Origin: an uncultured Sphingomonadaceae bacterium
GTDB lineage: Bacteria; Pseudomonadota; Alphaproteobacteria; Sphingomonadales; Sphingomonadaceae
Reading direction: 5' to 3'
Assembly: GCA_947488845.1 (NCBI GenBank)
Contig: CANLBM010000001.1
Location: forward strand, 1 to 64,000
DNA: 64,000 nucleotides
Shown here piece by piece: positions 15,857 to 26,844 of this stretch (positions within the stretch are counted from its first letter, which is position 1; each line of letters starts with the position of its first letter). The position numbers and the translations under genes are program-made. The notes beneath the pieces are model-generated. The model searched no databases. It had not been told where the DNA came from and was given only the letters and a program-made list of their open reading frames with translations.

Positions 15857-17566
15857 ATGTACTCGTCGACCGCAGGTGAGCGACGAACCAGATTGCTCCG
15901 CGCGGAAGCCAATTCACTGCTGCAATCGTCGGATTTCGTCCGTTCTCCAGTCATGTCCCAACTTCTCCGCTATCTGGTTGATCAGGCGATTTCCAATCCG
16001 GAGAACCCGCCAAAGGCCTATCAGATTGCGGTCGACGGGCTGGGTCGCACCGAAGATTTCGATGTCCAGGCCGACAGCTACCCGCGCGTTCAGGTGGGAA
16101 GGCTGCGCAAGATGTTGGCGGCCCATTATGCCGCAATGGGGAGAGAAGCGCGGTTGAGGATACCGGTTGGCCATTATGCCGTCGAAATTCAGATGGACGA
16201 TGCCGCGCTGGAAGATCAGCCGGACAGCGCCGAGCCAGATTTCAACGATATATCTGCTATCTCGCCGGTCGAAGCTGAAATGGACCGATGGTTCAGCAAC
16301 CGGCAGACAACCCTCGGACTGGCGGTATTTCTTTTAGTGATTGGAATCGGCCTGGTCTGGTCGCTGAACAGCTTCGACCGGGAAATGTCCGGCACAACAG
16401 CCGCAGCGCAGGATTATACGCTGCCGCCGAAAATCTATTTTTCGTCCTCGCAGGAAGCATTTCCGGACAACGAACTGGGCAGCGACACCGAAATCCAGCT
16501 GTTTCTGGAAAATGCCTTTGCCAGTTCTGCACAGGTTCGCCTGGCGGCAGGGGAAATATCCGACATCGCCTCTGGAAAGGAGCAGAATGCCTATCGGTTT
16601 GAAAGCCGATTGATAGCCGGCTCAAGCGGAACCGAAGTTGTATTGACCCTGATCTCGTTGACGGACAGCGAAACAATCTGGTCGACAACAATTCCCGTCC
16701 CTGACTCATCGGCAGATTATCCCGAAAAACTTGGCCCCATAGTCGGTCGCGTAGCCGGTATTTACGGTGTTATTGCCACCGACCAGCGTAAAAACCTGCC
16801 GGACGATGCAATGATAGGCTATGCTTGTCTGCTTCGTTTCGAAAACTACCGCGCCAATCGGGATCCGGACCTGTTGCCGGTTGTCGAATCCTGCATCAAA
16901 AAATCGCTGGAGGTAGACCCTCTGGATAGCCGAATTCTTGCCGCAGCTTCATTCATGTCCTTTTTGCGAGAAGAGGCCACCGGCAGGAAGCCGGATCCCG
17001 AGGCGGGATTGCAATTTGCTCGACGGGCGATGGTTCGCGGGAGAGAGGATTCTTCCGCAGTCTTCGCTCTCGCCAGATCCAGTTTCTTCAATGGCAGCTG
17101 TGCTCGCGGGAAAGAACTTGCCGAAATAGCCGTTGCTCTGGACCCTTATGAAGCATCGATTCAGGCAGAGACCGGCGCCAATCTCTTTGGCTGCAACGAT
17201 CCCGAGGCAAGCCAATATCTGAGACGGGCGATCGCCCTGGATCCGCGAGGCTCGATCGTTGCTGAAACGGGTCTCGTGCTGACTTTGCTGGCAGAGGGCA
17301 AGGATAAGGAAGCCCTGACACTGGCCGAGAAAATCGTTCCGTCCAGCACCGGCGTTGGCCCCTATTATGACGTTGCCATGGCCATGGTTTATGCCAAGAA
17401 CGACCGGATAGCGGAGTCGCGTGTATCATGGGACCGACTTGTCGCAGCCTATGGCAGCGGAAGAGACGAAAGCCCGCAAAAATTGCTCCGGCGGCTAATC
17501 GTCAATCCGTCACTGGCAGATCGCGCCTACAAGCTGCTGTCCGGCAAAGGCGTGATCACCGGGTGA
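15857..17566 (+). CDS. Membrane-tethered regulator with TPR-like domain
   Basis: The protein has 569 residues from the ATG at 15857, with GGAG upstream. Residues 10-110 contain SSDFVRSPVMSQLLRYLVDQ, then PKAYQIAVDGLGR and RVQVGRLRKMLAAHY. This is a CadC/OmpR-like domain found before membrane helices in many sphingomonad proteins. One helix at 151-170 (TTLGLAVFLLVIGIGLVW) crosses the membrane. The outside part (200-569) is helical, with TPR-like repeats between 340 and 540. The layout suggests a one-component sensor that reads a periplasmic signal and binds DNA inside. The signal and targets are unknown. Confidence 0.65.
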   Translation: MYSSTAGERRTRLLRAEANSLLQSSDFVRSPVMSQLLRYLVDQAISNPENPPKAYQIAVDGLGRTEDFDVQADSYPRVQVGRLRKMLAAHYAAMGREARLRIPVGHYAVEIQMDDAALEDQPDSAEPDFNDISAISPVEAEMDRWFSNRQTTLGLAVFLLVIGIGLVWSLNSFDREMSGTTAAAQDYTLPPKIYFSSSQEAFPDNELGSDTEIQLFLENAFASSAQVRLAAGEISDIASGKEQNAYRFESRLIAGSSGTEVVLTLISLTDSETIWSTTIPVPDSSADYPEKLGPIVGRVAGIYGVIATDQRKNLPDDAMIGYACLLRFENYRANRDPDLLPVVESCIKKSLEVDPLDSRILAAASFMSFLREEATGRKPDPEAGLQFARRAMVRGREDSSAVFALARSSFFNGSCARGKELAEIAVALDPYEASIQAETGANLFGCNDPEASQYLRRAIALDPRGSIVAETGLVLTLLAEGKDKEALTLAEKIVPSSTGVGPYYDVAMAMVYAKNDRIAESRVSWDRLVAAYGSGRDESPQKLLRRLIVNPSLADRAYKLLSGKGVITG

Positions 17567-17581
17567 CGGCGAAGCGGTAAA

Positions 17582-18199
17582 TCAGAAACTCGCGTTCAGT
17601 CCGTCGACGACGAACTGGACCGCCAACGCTCCGAGAAGCACACCCAGAACCCGGGTAATGACGGCTTCGACCTTGTTGCCCAATATCCGCATCAGCGGTC
17701 CGGCGGCAATCAGTCCGGCCAGCGTGAGCAACAGCACCGCGCCCAGCGCGCCAAGAATGACCATGGCATTTTCGATACCGTCATTCTGAGACGTCAAGAG
17801 CATGACCGCGGCAATCGACCCCGGTCCGGCGATCATCGGCATCGCCATCGGAAAGATCGATACATCCTCGATCTCGGGCTGTTCGATAATCTCCTGCGCC
17901 CGGTCCTCGCGCCGCTCGGTGCGTTTCTCGAACACCATTTCCAGCGCGATCAGGAACAGCATGATACCACCGGCAATGCGGAAACTGTCGAGGCTGATAC
18001 CCAGCGCGCCGAGCATCTGTTCGCCGAACAGGGCAAAGACCAGCAAAATGATTGCGGCGACGAAAATGGCCCGGATGGCCATGATCCGGCGGTCGCGTTC
18101 GGGTACGTCGCTGGTCAGGCTGGCATAGATTGGCGCGCAGCCGGGCGGGTCGATCACCACGAAAAAGGTGATGAAGGAAGAGATGAAAAGCTCGATCAT
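17582..18199 (-). CDS. MarC-family integral membrane protein
   Basis: This 205-residue protein matches the MarC/UPF0056 family: FVVIDPPGCAPIYASLT in the first helix region, FRIAGGIMLFLIALEM in the middle, and a second half starting MAMPMIAGPGSIAAVMLL. Six membrane helices are expected. The family's function is unsettled; an older link to multiple antibiotic resistance was not upheld. The start overlaps the stop of the upstream lipoprotein gene (ATGA at 18196-18199), so it is the last gene of a four-gene operon. Confidence 0.9.
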   Translation of the reverse strand: MIELFISSFITFFVVIDPPGCAPIYASLTSDVPERDRRIMAIRAIFVAAIILLVFALFGEQMLGALGISLDSFRIAGGIMLFLIALEMVFEKRTERREDRAQEIIEQPEIEDVSIFPMAMPMIAGPGSIAAVMLLTSQNDGIENAMVILGALGAVLLLTLAGLIAAGPLMRILGNKVEAVITRVLGVLLGALAVQFVVDGLNASF

Positions 18200-18912
18200 G
18201 AAATTGGCACCGCGACCTTATATTCATGCACCCGTTTGTAGCTGCCATCGGCCTGAGCGAGATCGATAGAGACAATGCGCGAACCATCGGCGGTGAAAGC
18301 TGCGCTCCACAACAGACTGCCGTCAACCGACGTGCCGGACTTGCCCTTCGTCGTCAGGCCGGCCGGCGCGTTAGCGGCACGATGATCAGCCTTGCACGAG
18401 GCCACTTCGGTCTCGACATAGTCGGGTTCGGCAAGCGGCGTGGCAAGCGGCACACCATCATCGAATATCCACTTCCACGAGACATCCTTGCCCGGCTTGC
18501 GTTGGCCGAAATCATCCTGATGCCAGATCGTGGTGAAATGACCGGTGGCGCCTTCGGCGCTCTGCCAGGCGCCGGTGGAGACACCGATACTGCCGTCGCA
18601 GGACATGAAGATTTTATGCGGCTGCCAGTCGACCGCCTGCGCCGGATCGGCTTTGCCTTTCAGCCATAGCTGCGCGTTGACCAGTTCGGGGGTGAACATG
18701 ATCGCCTCATCGGCGGCGGTTTCGCGAAATGCGGTCCATTGCCCCTTTTCCTGCGCCAGACGGGCAAAGGACAGTTCGGCTTTGACGATGGCACTGGGGT
18801 TAGCGACCGGCTTTCCGATCACCCTATTATAGCGCTCGCGGTCGTCAAGCCCGCCACCGCTGGCACAGCCCGAAAGTATCAGTGCAATTCCGATTACGGC
18901 AATTAGGCGCAT
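18196..18912 (-). CDS. Putative lipoprotein, NTF2-like
   Basis: This 238-residue protein starts with a lipoprotein signal (LIAVIGIALILSGCASGG), with the lipidated Cys at 16. The mature part has RLAQEKGQWTAFRETAADEA and a later FTTIWHQDDFGQRKPGKDVSW, the pattern of SnoaL/DUF4440-type NTF2-like domains. That suggests a small-molecule-binding barrel anchored in a membrane facing the periplasm. The ligand is not known. The start overlaps the end of folD by one base, and the stop overlaps the marC start. Confidence 0.65.
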   Translation of the reverse strand: MRLIAVIGIALILSGCASGGGLDDRERYNRVIGKPVANPSAIVKAELSFARLAQEKGQWTAFRETAADEAIMFTPELVNAQLWLKGKADPAQAVDWQPHKIFMSCDGSIGVSTGAWQSAEGATGHFTTIWHQDDFGQRKPGKDVSWKWIFDDGVPLATPLAEPDYVETEVASCKADHRAANAPAGLTTKGKSGTSVDGSLLWSAAFTADGSRIVSIDLAQADGSYKRVHEYKVAVPIS

Positions 18913-19808
18913 TACAAGCCCTCCGGTTTCTCCAGCCCGGCCCGCGCAGATGCAGCGACCAGTGTATTGCGCAATAGCACCGCAATGGTCATCGGGCCAA
19001 CCCCTCCCGGAACCGGGGTGATCGCGCGGACATGGTCGAGCGCTTCGGCGGTGGCGACATCGCCGACCAGGCGCCCCTTGCTCTCGCCCGGCGCGGCTTC
19101 CAGCCGGTTGATACCGACGTCAATCACCACGGCACCGGGTTTCAGCCAGTCGCCCTTGACCATCTCGGCGCGGCCAACCGCGGCCACGACAATATCGGCA
19201 CGGCGGACGACATCGGGAAGGTCCCGGGTCCGGCTGTGCGCCATGGTTACGGTGCAATTTTCAGCGAGCAGCAACTGCGCCATCGGTTTGCCGACCAGGA
19301 TTGACCGGCCAACGACGACGGCGTCGAGGCCGGTGAGGTCGCTCAATGTATCCTTCAGCAGCATCAGGCTGCCCAGCGGCGTGCAGGGAGTCAGCGCCTC
19401 TTCGCCATTGGCGAGACGTCCGGCGTTGATCACGTGGAGACCGTCGACATCCTTGTCCGGATCGATTGCCATGACCACGGCTTTTTCGTCCAGTCCCTCG
19501 GGCAGCGGCAGTTGAACCAATATGCCGTCCACACTCTCGTCGGCGTTCAGCTGCTCGACCAGGGCGATCAGATCGGCCTGCGCCACATCGGCGGGCAGCC
19601 GGTGCTCGAAACTTTCCATGCCCGCAGCGATGGTCGCCTTGTGCTTGGACGCGACATAGACCTGGCTGGCCGGATCTTCGCCGACCAGAACCACGGCGAG
19701 ACCGGGCGCGCGACCGGTCTGCTTTACGAAAGCAGGAACCGCTTCCCTGATCCGTTCACGAAGACCGGCTGCAAAAGCCTTGCCGTCAATGATTTGTGCG
19801 GCTGTCAA
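18912..19808 (-). CDS. folD: Methylenetetrahydrofolate dehydrogenase/cyclohydrolase
   Basis: This 298-residue protein is FolD, which interconverts 5,10-methylene-, methenyl- and 10-formyl-tetrahydrofolate with NADP. Signatures include [15 protein letters not shown] (with the catalytic Lys), [12 protein letters not shown], the Rossmann segment [17 protein letters not shown] and the C-terminal [18 protein letters not shown]. The length is normal for the family. The ATG overlaps the stop of yggT, so it is the second gene of the yggT-folD-lipoprotein-marC operon. Confidence 0.97.
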   Translation of the reverse strand: MTAAQIIDGKAFAAGLRERIREAVPAFVKQTGRAPGLAVVLVGEDPASQVYVASKHKATIAAGMESFEHRLPADVAQADLIALVEQLNADESVDGILVQLPLPEGLDEKAVVMAIDPDKDVDGLHVINAGRLANGEEALTPCTPLGSLMLLKDTLSDLTGLDAVVVGRSILVGKPMAQLLLAENCTVTMAHSRTRDLPDVVRRADIVVAAVGRAEMVKGDWLKPGAVVIDVGINRLEAAPGESKGRLVGDVATAEALDHVRAITPVPGGVGPMTIAVLLRNTLVAASARAGLEKPEGL

Positions 19809-20101
19809 TTGAGCAACGCCTGCGCCAGAGGTGGCAATATTGCGTCCTGCAGGATGATGATGGCGATGATGACAACCATCGGGGTCAGGTCAATCGCTCC
19901 GAAATCCGGCATGATTTTGCGGATCGGCCGATAGATTGGCGCGGTCAGCGCGTCCAATGTCGTCCAGATCGCGTTGACGATATCATTTTGCAGGTTAATG
20001 ACGTTGAACGCGAGCAGCCAGCTCATGATCGCCTGCACGATGATGACGGTAATAGCCACGTTGAGCAGGATTGCGATGATTTGAAGAATTGCGAATGCCA
20101 T
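19805..20101 (-). CDS. YggT-family membrane protein
   Basis: This 98-residue protein has two hydrophobic segments ([20 protein letters not shown] and [18 protein letters not shown]) around the typical YggT loop [20 protein letters not shown]. YggT proteins are small inner-membrane proteins linked to cell shape, osmotic tolerance or division-site organisation in different bacteria. It is first in the folD operon, with an ATGA overlap at 19805-19808. The 98-base gap upstream to argB may hold the operon promoter. Confidence 0.9.
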   Translation of the reverse strand: MAFAILQIIAILLNVAITVIIVQAIMSWLLAFNVINLQNDIVNAIWTTLDALTAPIYRPIRKIMPDFGAIDLTPMVVIIAIIILQDAILPPLAQALLN

Positions 20102-20199
20102 GGACGGACCCTTTATCGATAATCTGGCATAGCGGCTAGAGATTTGTCGCCGGCAACGCCAGTAATTTACTGTATCAACAATATAACACAGTCAGGCGA

Positions 20200-21117
20200 T
20201 TATTCAACCGGATGAATATCGTCCTTGACCAGCGTACCCGCGCCCTTGCTGGTAAAGATTTCCAGCAGCATAGCATGGGGAATGCGGCCATCAAGGACGA
20301 CGGCGGCATCGACGCCTTCCTGGACCGCCTTGACGCAGGTTTCCAGCTTCGGAATCATCCCGCCGGAAATCGTGCCTTCGTCGACCAGGGCCTGGATTTT
20401 CGCCGGATCGAGATCGGTCAGCAATACGCCCTGCTTGTCCAGCACGCCGGGGACATCGGTCAGCAGGAACAGGCGCGCCGCACGCAGGGCCGAGGCGACC
20501 GCTCCGGCCATGGTGTCCGCGTTGATATTATAGGTCGCACCATCGTCACCCACGCCGATGGGCGCGATGACCGGGATCATCCCGGCCGCGGAAATCCGGT
20601 CGACGACGCTGCGATCAACCCGTTTCGGTTCGCCGACATAGCCGAGATCGATGATCCGTTCGATATTGCTGTCCGGATCGCGATTGGTGCGACGGAGCTT
20701 GGTCGCTTTGACAAAACCGCCATCCTTGCCGGAAATGCCGATCGCGCTGCCGCCGGCCTGTCCGATCCAGCTGACCAGTTCCTTGTTGATCGCGCCGGAC
20801 AGCACCATTTCGGCGATTTCCGCGGTTTCCTTGGTGGTGACCCGCAGGCCGTCGACAAATTCGCTCTGGACACCGACCCGCGCCAGCATTGCGCCGATTT
20901 GCGGTCCGCCGCCGTGCACGACGACCGGATTGATCCCGACTGCCTTGAGCAGAACGATATCCTCGGCAAAATTGCGCGCCAGCCTGGCGTCGCCCATCGC
21001 GTGGCCGCCATATTTGACGACAAAGGTCTTGCCGGCGTAGCGCTGCATGTAGGGCAATGCGTCGGTGAGTGTTTCCGCCTTGGCAAGCATGGCAGGATCT
21101 GGTGCGTGATCGGTCAT
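20200..21117 (-). CDS. argB: Acetylglutamate kinase
   Basis: This 305-residue protein is ArgB, the second enzyme of arginine synthesis, phosphorylating N-acetylglutamate with ATP. The amino-acid-kinase signatures are clear: [28 protein letters not shown], and a later [17 protein letters not shown] and [15 protein letters not shown]. The N-terminal helix before the kinase fold ([20 protein letters not shown]) is the one found in hexameric, arginine-inhibited ArgB, so feedback control is likely. It is alone between the yggT operon and the peroxiredoxin gene. Confidence 0.97.
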   Translation of the reverse strand: MTDHAPDPAMLAKAETLTDALPYMQRYAGKTFVVKYGGHAMGDARLARNFAEDIVLLKAVGINPVVVHGGGPQIGAMLARVGVQSEFVDGLRVTTKETAEIAEMVLSGAINKELVSWIGQAGGSAIGISGKDGGFVKATKLRRTNRDPDSNIERIIDLGYVGEPKRVDRSVVDRISAAGMIPVIAPIGVGDDGATYNINADTMAGAVASALRAARLFLLTDVPGVLDKQGVLLTDLDPAKIQALVDEGTISGGMIPKLETCVKAVQEGVDAAVVLDGRIPHAMLLEIFTSKGAGTLVKDDIHPVE

Positions 21118-21160
21118 GAGCGTCTTTCTGTCTAGCCGCGCGGCAAATGCAAGTATTTAA

Positions 21161-21715
21161 TCAGCTTTTGGAGAGCGTTTTCACTTTTGCCAGCGTGCCG
21201 GTGACATGGCCCTGCGGCTTTGTGGCGCTGTGGACGAAGGCGATCCTGCCTTCGCGATCGATCACATAGCTGGTCCGGTTGGTCATCGCGAGGCCCGGTG
21301 ACATGCGGACCTGATAGGCTTCGATAATCTTGTCATCGGCGCGGGCAACCGCGAATTTATCGCGGCATTCGGAAACCGAGAATTTCTTCAGTCCCTCGAT
21401 ATCGTCACCCGACATGCCGATCACGGTCGCGCCTGCGGCATTGAATTCCGCCGTGGCATCGGCGAACATATTGGCCTCGATCGTGCAGCCTTCGGTAAAC
21501 ACCTTGGGAAAGAAATAGAGCACGACCGGACCGTCCTTGAGCTTGTCGGCCAGCGAAAATTGAAATTCCTTGCCGGCCAGCGCCCCGGTGGTGGTGAAAT
21601 CGGGGGCGGTGGTGCCGATTTCCAACGGTTCGCTGTTGTTGCTGCGGGCATGATAGACAAAGGCACCACCCGCGGCGATGGCCGCTGTCATCAGGATCAC
21701 GATCCATTTTTTCAT
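21161..21715 (-). CDS. Membrane-anchored peroxiredoxin
   Basis: This 184-residue AhpC/TSA-family protein has a peroxidatic Cys in FFPKVFTEGCTIEA (the usual FTPGCT has TEGC here) and a candidate resolving Cys in SECRDKF. The N-terminal 25 residues (KKWIVILMTAAIAAGGAFVY) are a signal anchor or signal peptide, so the enzyme acts outside the cytoplasm, unlike E. coli Bcp. Its ATG follows the mutS stop by only four bases, so the two are co-transcribed. It probably removes peroxides in the periplasm; its reductant cannot be told from this sequence. Confidence 0.8.
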   Translation of the reverse strand: MKKWIVILMTAAIAAGGAFVYHARSNNSEPLEIGTTAPDFTTTGALAGKEFQFSLADKLKDGPVVLYFFPKVFTEGCTIEANMFADATAEFNAAGATVIGMSGDDIEGLKKFSVSECRDKFAVARADDKIIEAYQVRMSPGLAMTNRTSYVIDREGRIAFVHSATKPQGHVTGTLAKVKTLSKS

Positions 21716-21719
21716 CTTG

Positions 21720-24374
21720 TCATTCCTGTTCCAGTTGCGCTTTCAGCGCATAGAGCTGATCCAGCGCTTCCCGCGGGGACAGCGCGTCGACATCAATCGC
21801 ACCCAGAGCGTCCCGCAGGCCATCCGATTTTTCCTCGACATCCGCAAGGCTGGCCGCAAAAAGCGGCAGATCGCCGAGACCGGCCGCGAGCCCGCCGGTT
21901 TCGGCCTTTCCGGCCTCGAGCTTGTCGAGCACCGATTTGGCGCGGTTTAGGACCGGCTTCGGGATGCCGGCCAGTTTCGCCACAGCAAGGCCGTAACTCC
22001 GGTCCGCCGGACCCTTGGCCAGTTCGTGGAGCAGCACCAGATCGCCCTTCCACTCGCGGGCGCGGACATGGTGGAGCGACAGCGCGTCGAGCCGGTCGGC
22101 CAGTCGCGTGAGTTCGTGATAATGGGTGGCAAACAGGCAGCGGCAGCGGTTGGTTTCGTGCACCGCCTCGACAACAGCCCATGCCAGCGCCAGACCGTCA
22201 TAGGTCGAGGTCCCCCTGCCCACTTCGTCGAGGATGACGAAACTCTGTTCGGTCGCCTGTGACAGGATCGCGGCGGTCTCGACCATCTCGACCATGAAGG
22301 TCGAGCGCCCTTGTGCCAGATTATCGGAAGCACCGACGCGGCTGAACAGGCGGTCGACAAGGCTGAGCCGCGCGGAAGAGGCGGGTACGAAACCGCCGGC
22401 CTGGGCCAGGATCACGATCAAAGCATTCTGCCGCAAGAAGGTCGATTTACCGCCCATATTGGGGCCCGAAACCAGCCACAGCCGCTCGTCCTGGGCGAGG
22501 CAGCAATCGTTGGCGACAAACGGATCGCCCTTGGCCGAGAGCGCGGCTTCCACTACCGGATGACGTCCGGCCTGGATATCCAGAACGTTGCCGTCGACAA
22601 ATTCGGGGCGGCTCCACTGGCCTTCGGCGGCGCGTTCGGCCAGCGCCGCGGAAACATCGATCCTGGCGAGCGCATCAGCGCTTTCGCCAATCTCGTGCTT
22701 GCGGGCCAGAACCTTTTCGACCAGCTCTTCAAAATGCGCGGCCTCGGCGGCCAGAGCATGGGCACCGGCCTGCGATACCCGCACGGCTTCTTCGTGCAGG
22801 TCGGTCGAATTGAACCGCACCACCCCGGCGAGCGTCTGGCGATGGGTGAAGCCGGAATTCTCCGCCATCAGGCCATCGCCATGCCGGGCGGGCACTTCGA
22901 TGAAATAGCCGAGCACGGCGTTATGCTTGATCTTGAGCATGTTGATCCCGGTCGTTTCGCGGTAGCGCGCTTCGAGTATCGCGATTGACTTGCGGCCATC
23001 GGATCCGGCGCTGCGCAGTTCGTCAAGCGCCGGATCGAAACCCTGCGCGATATAGCCGCCATTGGTCATATCGGTCGGCGGGGCATCGACCAGCGCCCGG
23101 TCGAGCAGATCGACCAATGCGCCATGACCGTCGAGCGCGGGCAGGATATTGTCGAGCAGTTCCGGCAGACCGGCCACCATAGTCAGCCGCTCGCGCAAGA
23201 TCCGCGCGCCGCTCAGACCATCGCGAATCTGGCCGAGGTCGCGCGGGCTGCCGCGCCCGACCGAGACCCGGCCCAGCGCCCGGCCGATATCGGGCAAGGC
23301 CTTGAGTTCGGTCCGCACATCATCGCGCACCGCCGAGCCGTCGTGGAACCATTGCACCAGCCCGAGCCGCTGGTTGATCTGCTTTTCATTGAACAAGGGC
23401 GCCGACAAGTCCCGCGCCAGTAAACGCGCGCCAGCCGGCGTGACCGTCCGGTCGATGGCGTGGAGCAGGCTGCCCTCGCGCGCTCCGGCCAGGGTCCGGT
23501 CAATCTCGAGACTGGCCCGGGTCGGACCGTCGATCGAGAGAAATTCGCGGGTCTCGCGCCTGCCCGGCGGATGGAGATAGGGCATATTGCCCTGCGAGAC
23601 ATGCTCGACATAGGCCAGCAGGCCACCGGCGGTCGCCAGTTCCGCCCGCGAAAATTCACCCATGCCGTCGAGCGTCGCGACACCGAAACGATCCTGCAGA
23701 CGCCTTTCCGCGCCGACGCTGTCGAAATGCTCCTTGCCCCACTCCGTTGCCCGCAGCAGCCGTGGCATCAGTCCCGGCGAGCAGATGATTTCCGACGGAG
23801 CCAGCCGCGCCAGCTCTGCGTCCAGAGCATCATCGGCTATCGTCGCCAGTTCGAAGCTGCCGGTCGAGATGTCCGCCGATGCCAGCCCGATCTCTCCCTG
23901 CACCTGCGCCAGCGCGACCAGTATATTGTCGCTCCGCGCATCGAGCAGATTATCCTCGGTCAGCGTCCCGGCGGTGACATAGCGGATGATGTCCCGGGCG
24001 ACCAACGCCTTGTACCCGCCGCGCGCCTTTGCTTCGGCGGGAGTCTCTGTCTGCTCGGCAATCGCTACCTTGAAACCGGCGCGGATCAGCTTTGCCAGAT
24101 AATTTTCCGCGGCATGGACCGGCACCCCGCACATCGGGATCGAATCCCCGGCATTTTTCCCGCGCGATGTCAGGGCGATGTCGAGCGCCGCCGAAGCGAG
24201 CTTGGCATCGTCGTAAAACAGCTCGAAAAAGTCCCCCATGCGATAGAAAAGCAGGCAGTCACTCGCCTTTTCCTTGAGCGCGAAATATTGCTCCATCATC
24301 GGTGTTACCTTGGCCGCTGCCGGCGAAGGGTCCTTGACCGCGTTTTCCACTTTGTCCTGAGTCCGTGTTGCCAT
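21720..24374 (-). CDS. mutS: DNA mismatch repair protein MutS
   Basis: This is an 884-residue mismatch sensor that finds mispairs and small loops and recruits MutL. The mismatch-binding FxE lies in [18 protein letters not shown], the Walker A is [14 protein letters not shown], and [12 protein letters not shown] and ATHYHEL follow. The open frame extends upstream to 24563, but the extra 63 residues have no MutS character and run through the maeB start region, so the ATG at 24374 was chosen; no strong ribosome-binding site is seen before it. It is co-transcribed with the peroxiredoxin. Confidence 0.97.
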   Translation of the reverse strand: MATRTQDKVENAVKDPSPAAAKVTPMMEQYFALKEKASDCLLFYRMGDFFELFYDDAKLASAALDIALTSRGKNAGDSIPMCGVPVHAAENYLAKLIRAGFKVAIAEQTETPAEAKARGGYKALVARDIIRYVTAGTLTEDNLLDARSDNILVALAQVQGEIGLASADISTGSFELATIADDALDAELARLAPSEIICSPGLMPRLLRATEWGKEHFDSVGAERRLQDRFGVATLDGMGEFSRAELATAGGLLAYVEHVSQGNMPYLHPPGRRETREFLSIDGPTRASLEIDRTLAGAREGSLLHAIDRTVTPAGARLLARDLSAPLFNEKQINQRLGLVQWFHDGSAVRDDVRTELKALPDIGRALGRVSVGRGSPRDLGQIRDGLSGARILRERLTMVAGLPELLDNILPALDGHGALVDLLDRALVDAPPTDMTNGGYIAQGFDPALDELRSAGSDGRKSIAILEARYRETTGINMLKIKHNAVLGYFIEVPARHGDGLMAENSGFTHRQTLAGVVRFNSTDLHEEAVRVSQAGAHALAAEAAHFEELVEKVLARKHEIGESADALARIDVSAALAERAAEGQWSRPEFVDGNVLDIQAGRHPVVEAALSAKGDPFVANDCCLAQDERLWLVSGPNMGGKSTFLRQNALIVILAQAGGFVPASSARLSLVDRLFSRVGASDNLAQGRSTFMVEMVETAAILSQATEQSFVILDEVGRGTSTYDGLALAWAVVEAVHETNRCRCLFATHYHELTRLADRLDALSLHHVRAREWKGDLVLLHELAKGPADRSYGLAVAKLAGIPKPVLNRAKSVLDKLEAGKAETGGLAAGLGDLPLFAASLADVEEKSDGLRDALGAIDVDALSPREALDQLYALKAQLEQE

Positions 24375-24453
24375 CCACTCGCGATAGCCGAGTGCAGCGA
24401 TACATAAAAGAGTAGCAAGCCCATCATATTGAAATTTACTTGAATATTGCGGC

Positions 24454-26811
24454 ATGGCGACAAAGCGAGTAGATCGCGATCCGGGACGTGAAGATACAAA
24501 CGGCGTATTCAAGCCAATCGACGATAAACGGAGATATAATTTGGCCGACAAGAACGATAGCAATCTAGACTTTTCCGAACGGGAAGCCCTGCTTTTTCAC
24601 TCCCACGGGCGTCCCGGAAAAATCGAGATTATTGCATCGAAGCCGATGGCCACCCAGCGCGACCTCAGCCTGGCCTATTCGCCAGGCGTCGCCGTCCCCG
24701 TCAGAGCGATCGCCGAAGACCCCGCGAAAGCCTATGATTATACCGCAAAGGGCAATCTGGTCGCCGTCATTTCGAACGGCACCGCCATTCTTGGCCTCGG
24801 CAATCTCGGCGCTCTTGCCTCCAAACCGGTAATGGAAGGCAAGGCGGTATTGTTCAAACGCTTCGCCGATGTCGATGCCATCGACCTGGAACTCGATACC
24901 GAGGACGCGGAAACCTTCATCAATGCCGTCCAGATCATGGAACCCAGCTTTGGCGGTATCAATCTGGAAGATATTGCCGCACCCGACTGCTTCATCATCG
25001 AGCAGACCCTGCGCGACCGGATGAATATTCCGGTATTTCACGATGACCAGCACGGCACCGCGATTATCGCGGCTGCCGGGATCATCAACGCCTGCCTGCT
25101 GACTGATCGCAAGATCGAGGATATCAAGGTTGTGGTCAACGGCGCCGGTGCCGCTGCCATCGCCTGCGCCTCGCTGATCAAGAGCCTTGGCGTTCCGCAT
25201 GACAATCTGACCATGTGTGACCGCACAGGCGTAATCTATCGTGGCCGCGACGATGTCGACCAGTGGAAATCCGCCCATGCGATCGACACCGATGCCCGCA
25301 CATTGACCGATGCGCTTTCGGGTGCCGATGTTTTCCTCGGCCTGTCTGCCGCCGGCGCCCTGAAGCCGGAAATGGTCAAGGACATGGCCCCGCAGCCGAT
25401 CATTTTCGCGATGGCCAATCCCGATCCGGAAATCACGCCGCCCGATGCGAAAGCAGCCCGCCCCGATGCGATTGTCGCCACCGGCCGCTCCGACTATCCC
25501 AACCAGGTCAATAATGTCCTGGGCTTCCCTTTCATCTTCCGCGGAGCCCTCGATGTCCGGGCAACCCGTATCAACGAGGAAATGAAAGTTGCCGCCGCCC
25601 ACGCGATTGCCGAACTGGCTCGCGAACAGGTTCCCGAAGAAGTCGCCGTCGCCTATGGCGGACTGGCACCGAGTTTCGGCGTCGATTATATCATCCCGGC
25701 TCCCTTTGACCCGCGCCTGATGGACGTGGTTTCGGCAGCAGTCGCCAAGGCCGCCATGGATAGCGGTGTTGCACAGAAACCGATCGAGGATCTTGACGCC
25801 TATCGGCAGAGTTTGAAGGCGCGTCTCAATCCGACAACATCGGTTCTCACACAAGCCTATCAGGCCTGTCGTGTAGCGCCGAAACGGATCATTTTCGCCG
25901 AAGCCGAAGAAGATGTCGTGCTGCGTGCGGCGATCCAGTTCCAGGACGGCGGCTACGGCACCCCGGTTCTGGTCGGGCGCGACGATCGCGTCCGCGACAA
26001 GCTCAAGGAACTGGGCGTCAGCGATCCCGACCGGTTCGAAATACACAATAGCCGGAACAGCCCGCTGGTCCCCGACATGGTGAACATGTTGTACCAACGG
26101 CTTCACCGTCGCGGCTACATGGAGCGCGACATCAAGCGCATGGTCAATCAGGACCGCAACATATTCGGTTCCGCCATGCTCGCCATGGATCAGGGCGACG
26201 CGATGATCACCGGCGTTACCCGCCCTTATTCGCAATCGTTCCGCGATGTCGCAAAAGTGATCGATGTCGAGAAAGGCCGCACCGCTTTCGGCATTCACGT
26301 CATGGTCGGCCAGCATCATACCGTCTTCATGGCCGACACCACGGTCAACGAACGGCCAACCGCGCATGAACTTGCGGATATCGCCGAGCAGACGGCAGCG
26401 GTTGCCCGGCAAATGGGCCACGAGCCGCGCGTTGCCTTCCTCAGCTATTCGACCTTTGGCAATCCCGAAGGACGCTGGCTCGAGAATCTTCGCGAAGCCG
26501 TGGCAATCCTCGATCAGCGGCGCGTCACGTTCGAATATGAAGGTGAAATGGCGCCGGACGTTGCCCTCAACCCCAAGCTGATGGCCAACTATCCGTTTAG
26601 CCGACTGTCACAACCCGCCAACGTGCTGGTCATGCCTGGGCTGCAGTCGGCCAATCTGTCGGCGAAACTGCTGCGCGAACTGGGCGGCGATTCGGTCATC
26701 GGACCGATGCTGGTCGGGCTGGAAAAATCCGTGCAGATCGCAACCATGGCGTCAACCGCGTCGGAACTGGTCACATTGGCAGTACTCGCCGCCAGCGGTA
26801 TCGCCAAATAA
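24454..26811 (+). CDS. maeB: NADP-dependent malic enzyme, MaeB type
   Basis: This 785-residue protein decarboxylates malate to pyruvate. Residues about 45-440 are the malic enzyme part ([14 protein letters not shown], and [17 protein letters not shown] as the nucleotide site). Residues about 450-785 are a phosphotransacetylase-like domain that senses acetyl-CoA in this family and is probably not catalytic. The start is uncertain. ATG 24454 gives a 29-residue extension that overlaps nothing essential, whereas the TTG at 24541 has GGAG seven bases upstream and matches usual MaeB N-termini better. It is head-to-head with mutS. Confidence 0.95.
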   Translation: MATKRVDRDPGREDTNGVFKPIDDKRRYNLADKNDSNLDFSEREALLFHSHGRPGKIEIIASKPMATQRDLSLAYSPGVAVPVRAIAEDPAKAYDYTAKGNLVAVISNGTAILGLGNLGALASKPVMEGKAVLFKRFADVDAIDLELDTEDAETFINAVQIMEPSFGGINLEDIAAPDCFIIEQTLRDRMNIPVFHDDQHGTAIIAAAGIINACLLTDRKIEDIKVVVNGAGAAAIACASLIKSLGVPHDNLTMCDRTGVIYRGRDDVDQWKSAHAIDTDARTLTDALSGADVFLGLSAAGALKPEMVKDMAPQPIIFAMANPDPEITPPDAKAARPDAIVATGRSDYPNQVNNVLGFPFIFRGALDVRATRINEEMKVAAAHAIAELAREQVPEEVAVAYGGLAPSFGVDYIIPAPFDPRLMDVVSAAVAKAAMDSGVAQKPIEDLDAYRQSLKARLNPTTSVLTQAYQACRVAPKRIIFAEAEEDVVLRAAIQFQDGGYGTPVLVGRDDRVRDKLKELGVSDPDRFEIHNSRNSPLVPDMVNMLYQRLHRRGYMERDIKRMVNQDRNIFGSAMLAMDQGDAMITGVTRPYSQSFRDVAKVIDVEKGRTAFGIHVMVGQHHTVFMADTTVNERPTAHELADIAEQTAAVARQMGHEPRVAFLSYSTFGNPEGRWLENLREAVAILDQRRVTFEYEGEMAPDVALNPKLMANYPFSRLSQPANVLVMPGLQSANLSAKLLRELGGDSVIGPMLVGLEKSVQIATMASTASELVTLAVLAASGIAK

Positions 26812-26844
26812 GGGCGACCGCCGGGGCGAAAACCGGGTCAGGCG

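Noticed and set aside
24565..26421. 618-residue minus-strand frame opposite maeB
   Set aside because: Antisense shadow of maeB, with His/Gly-rich low-information sequence and no family features.
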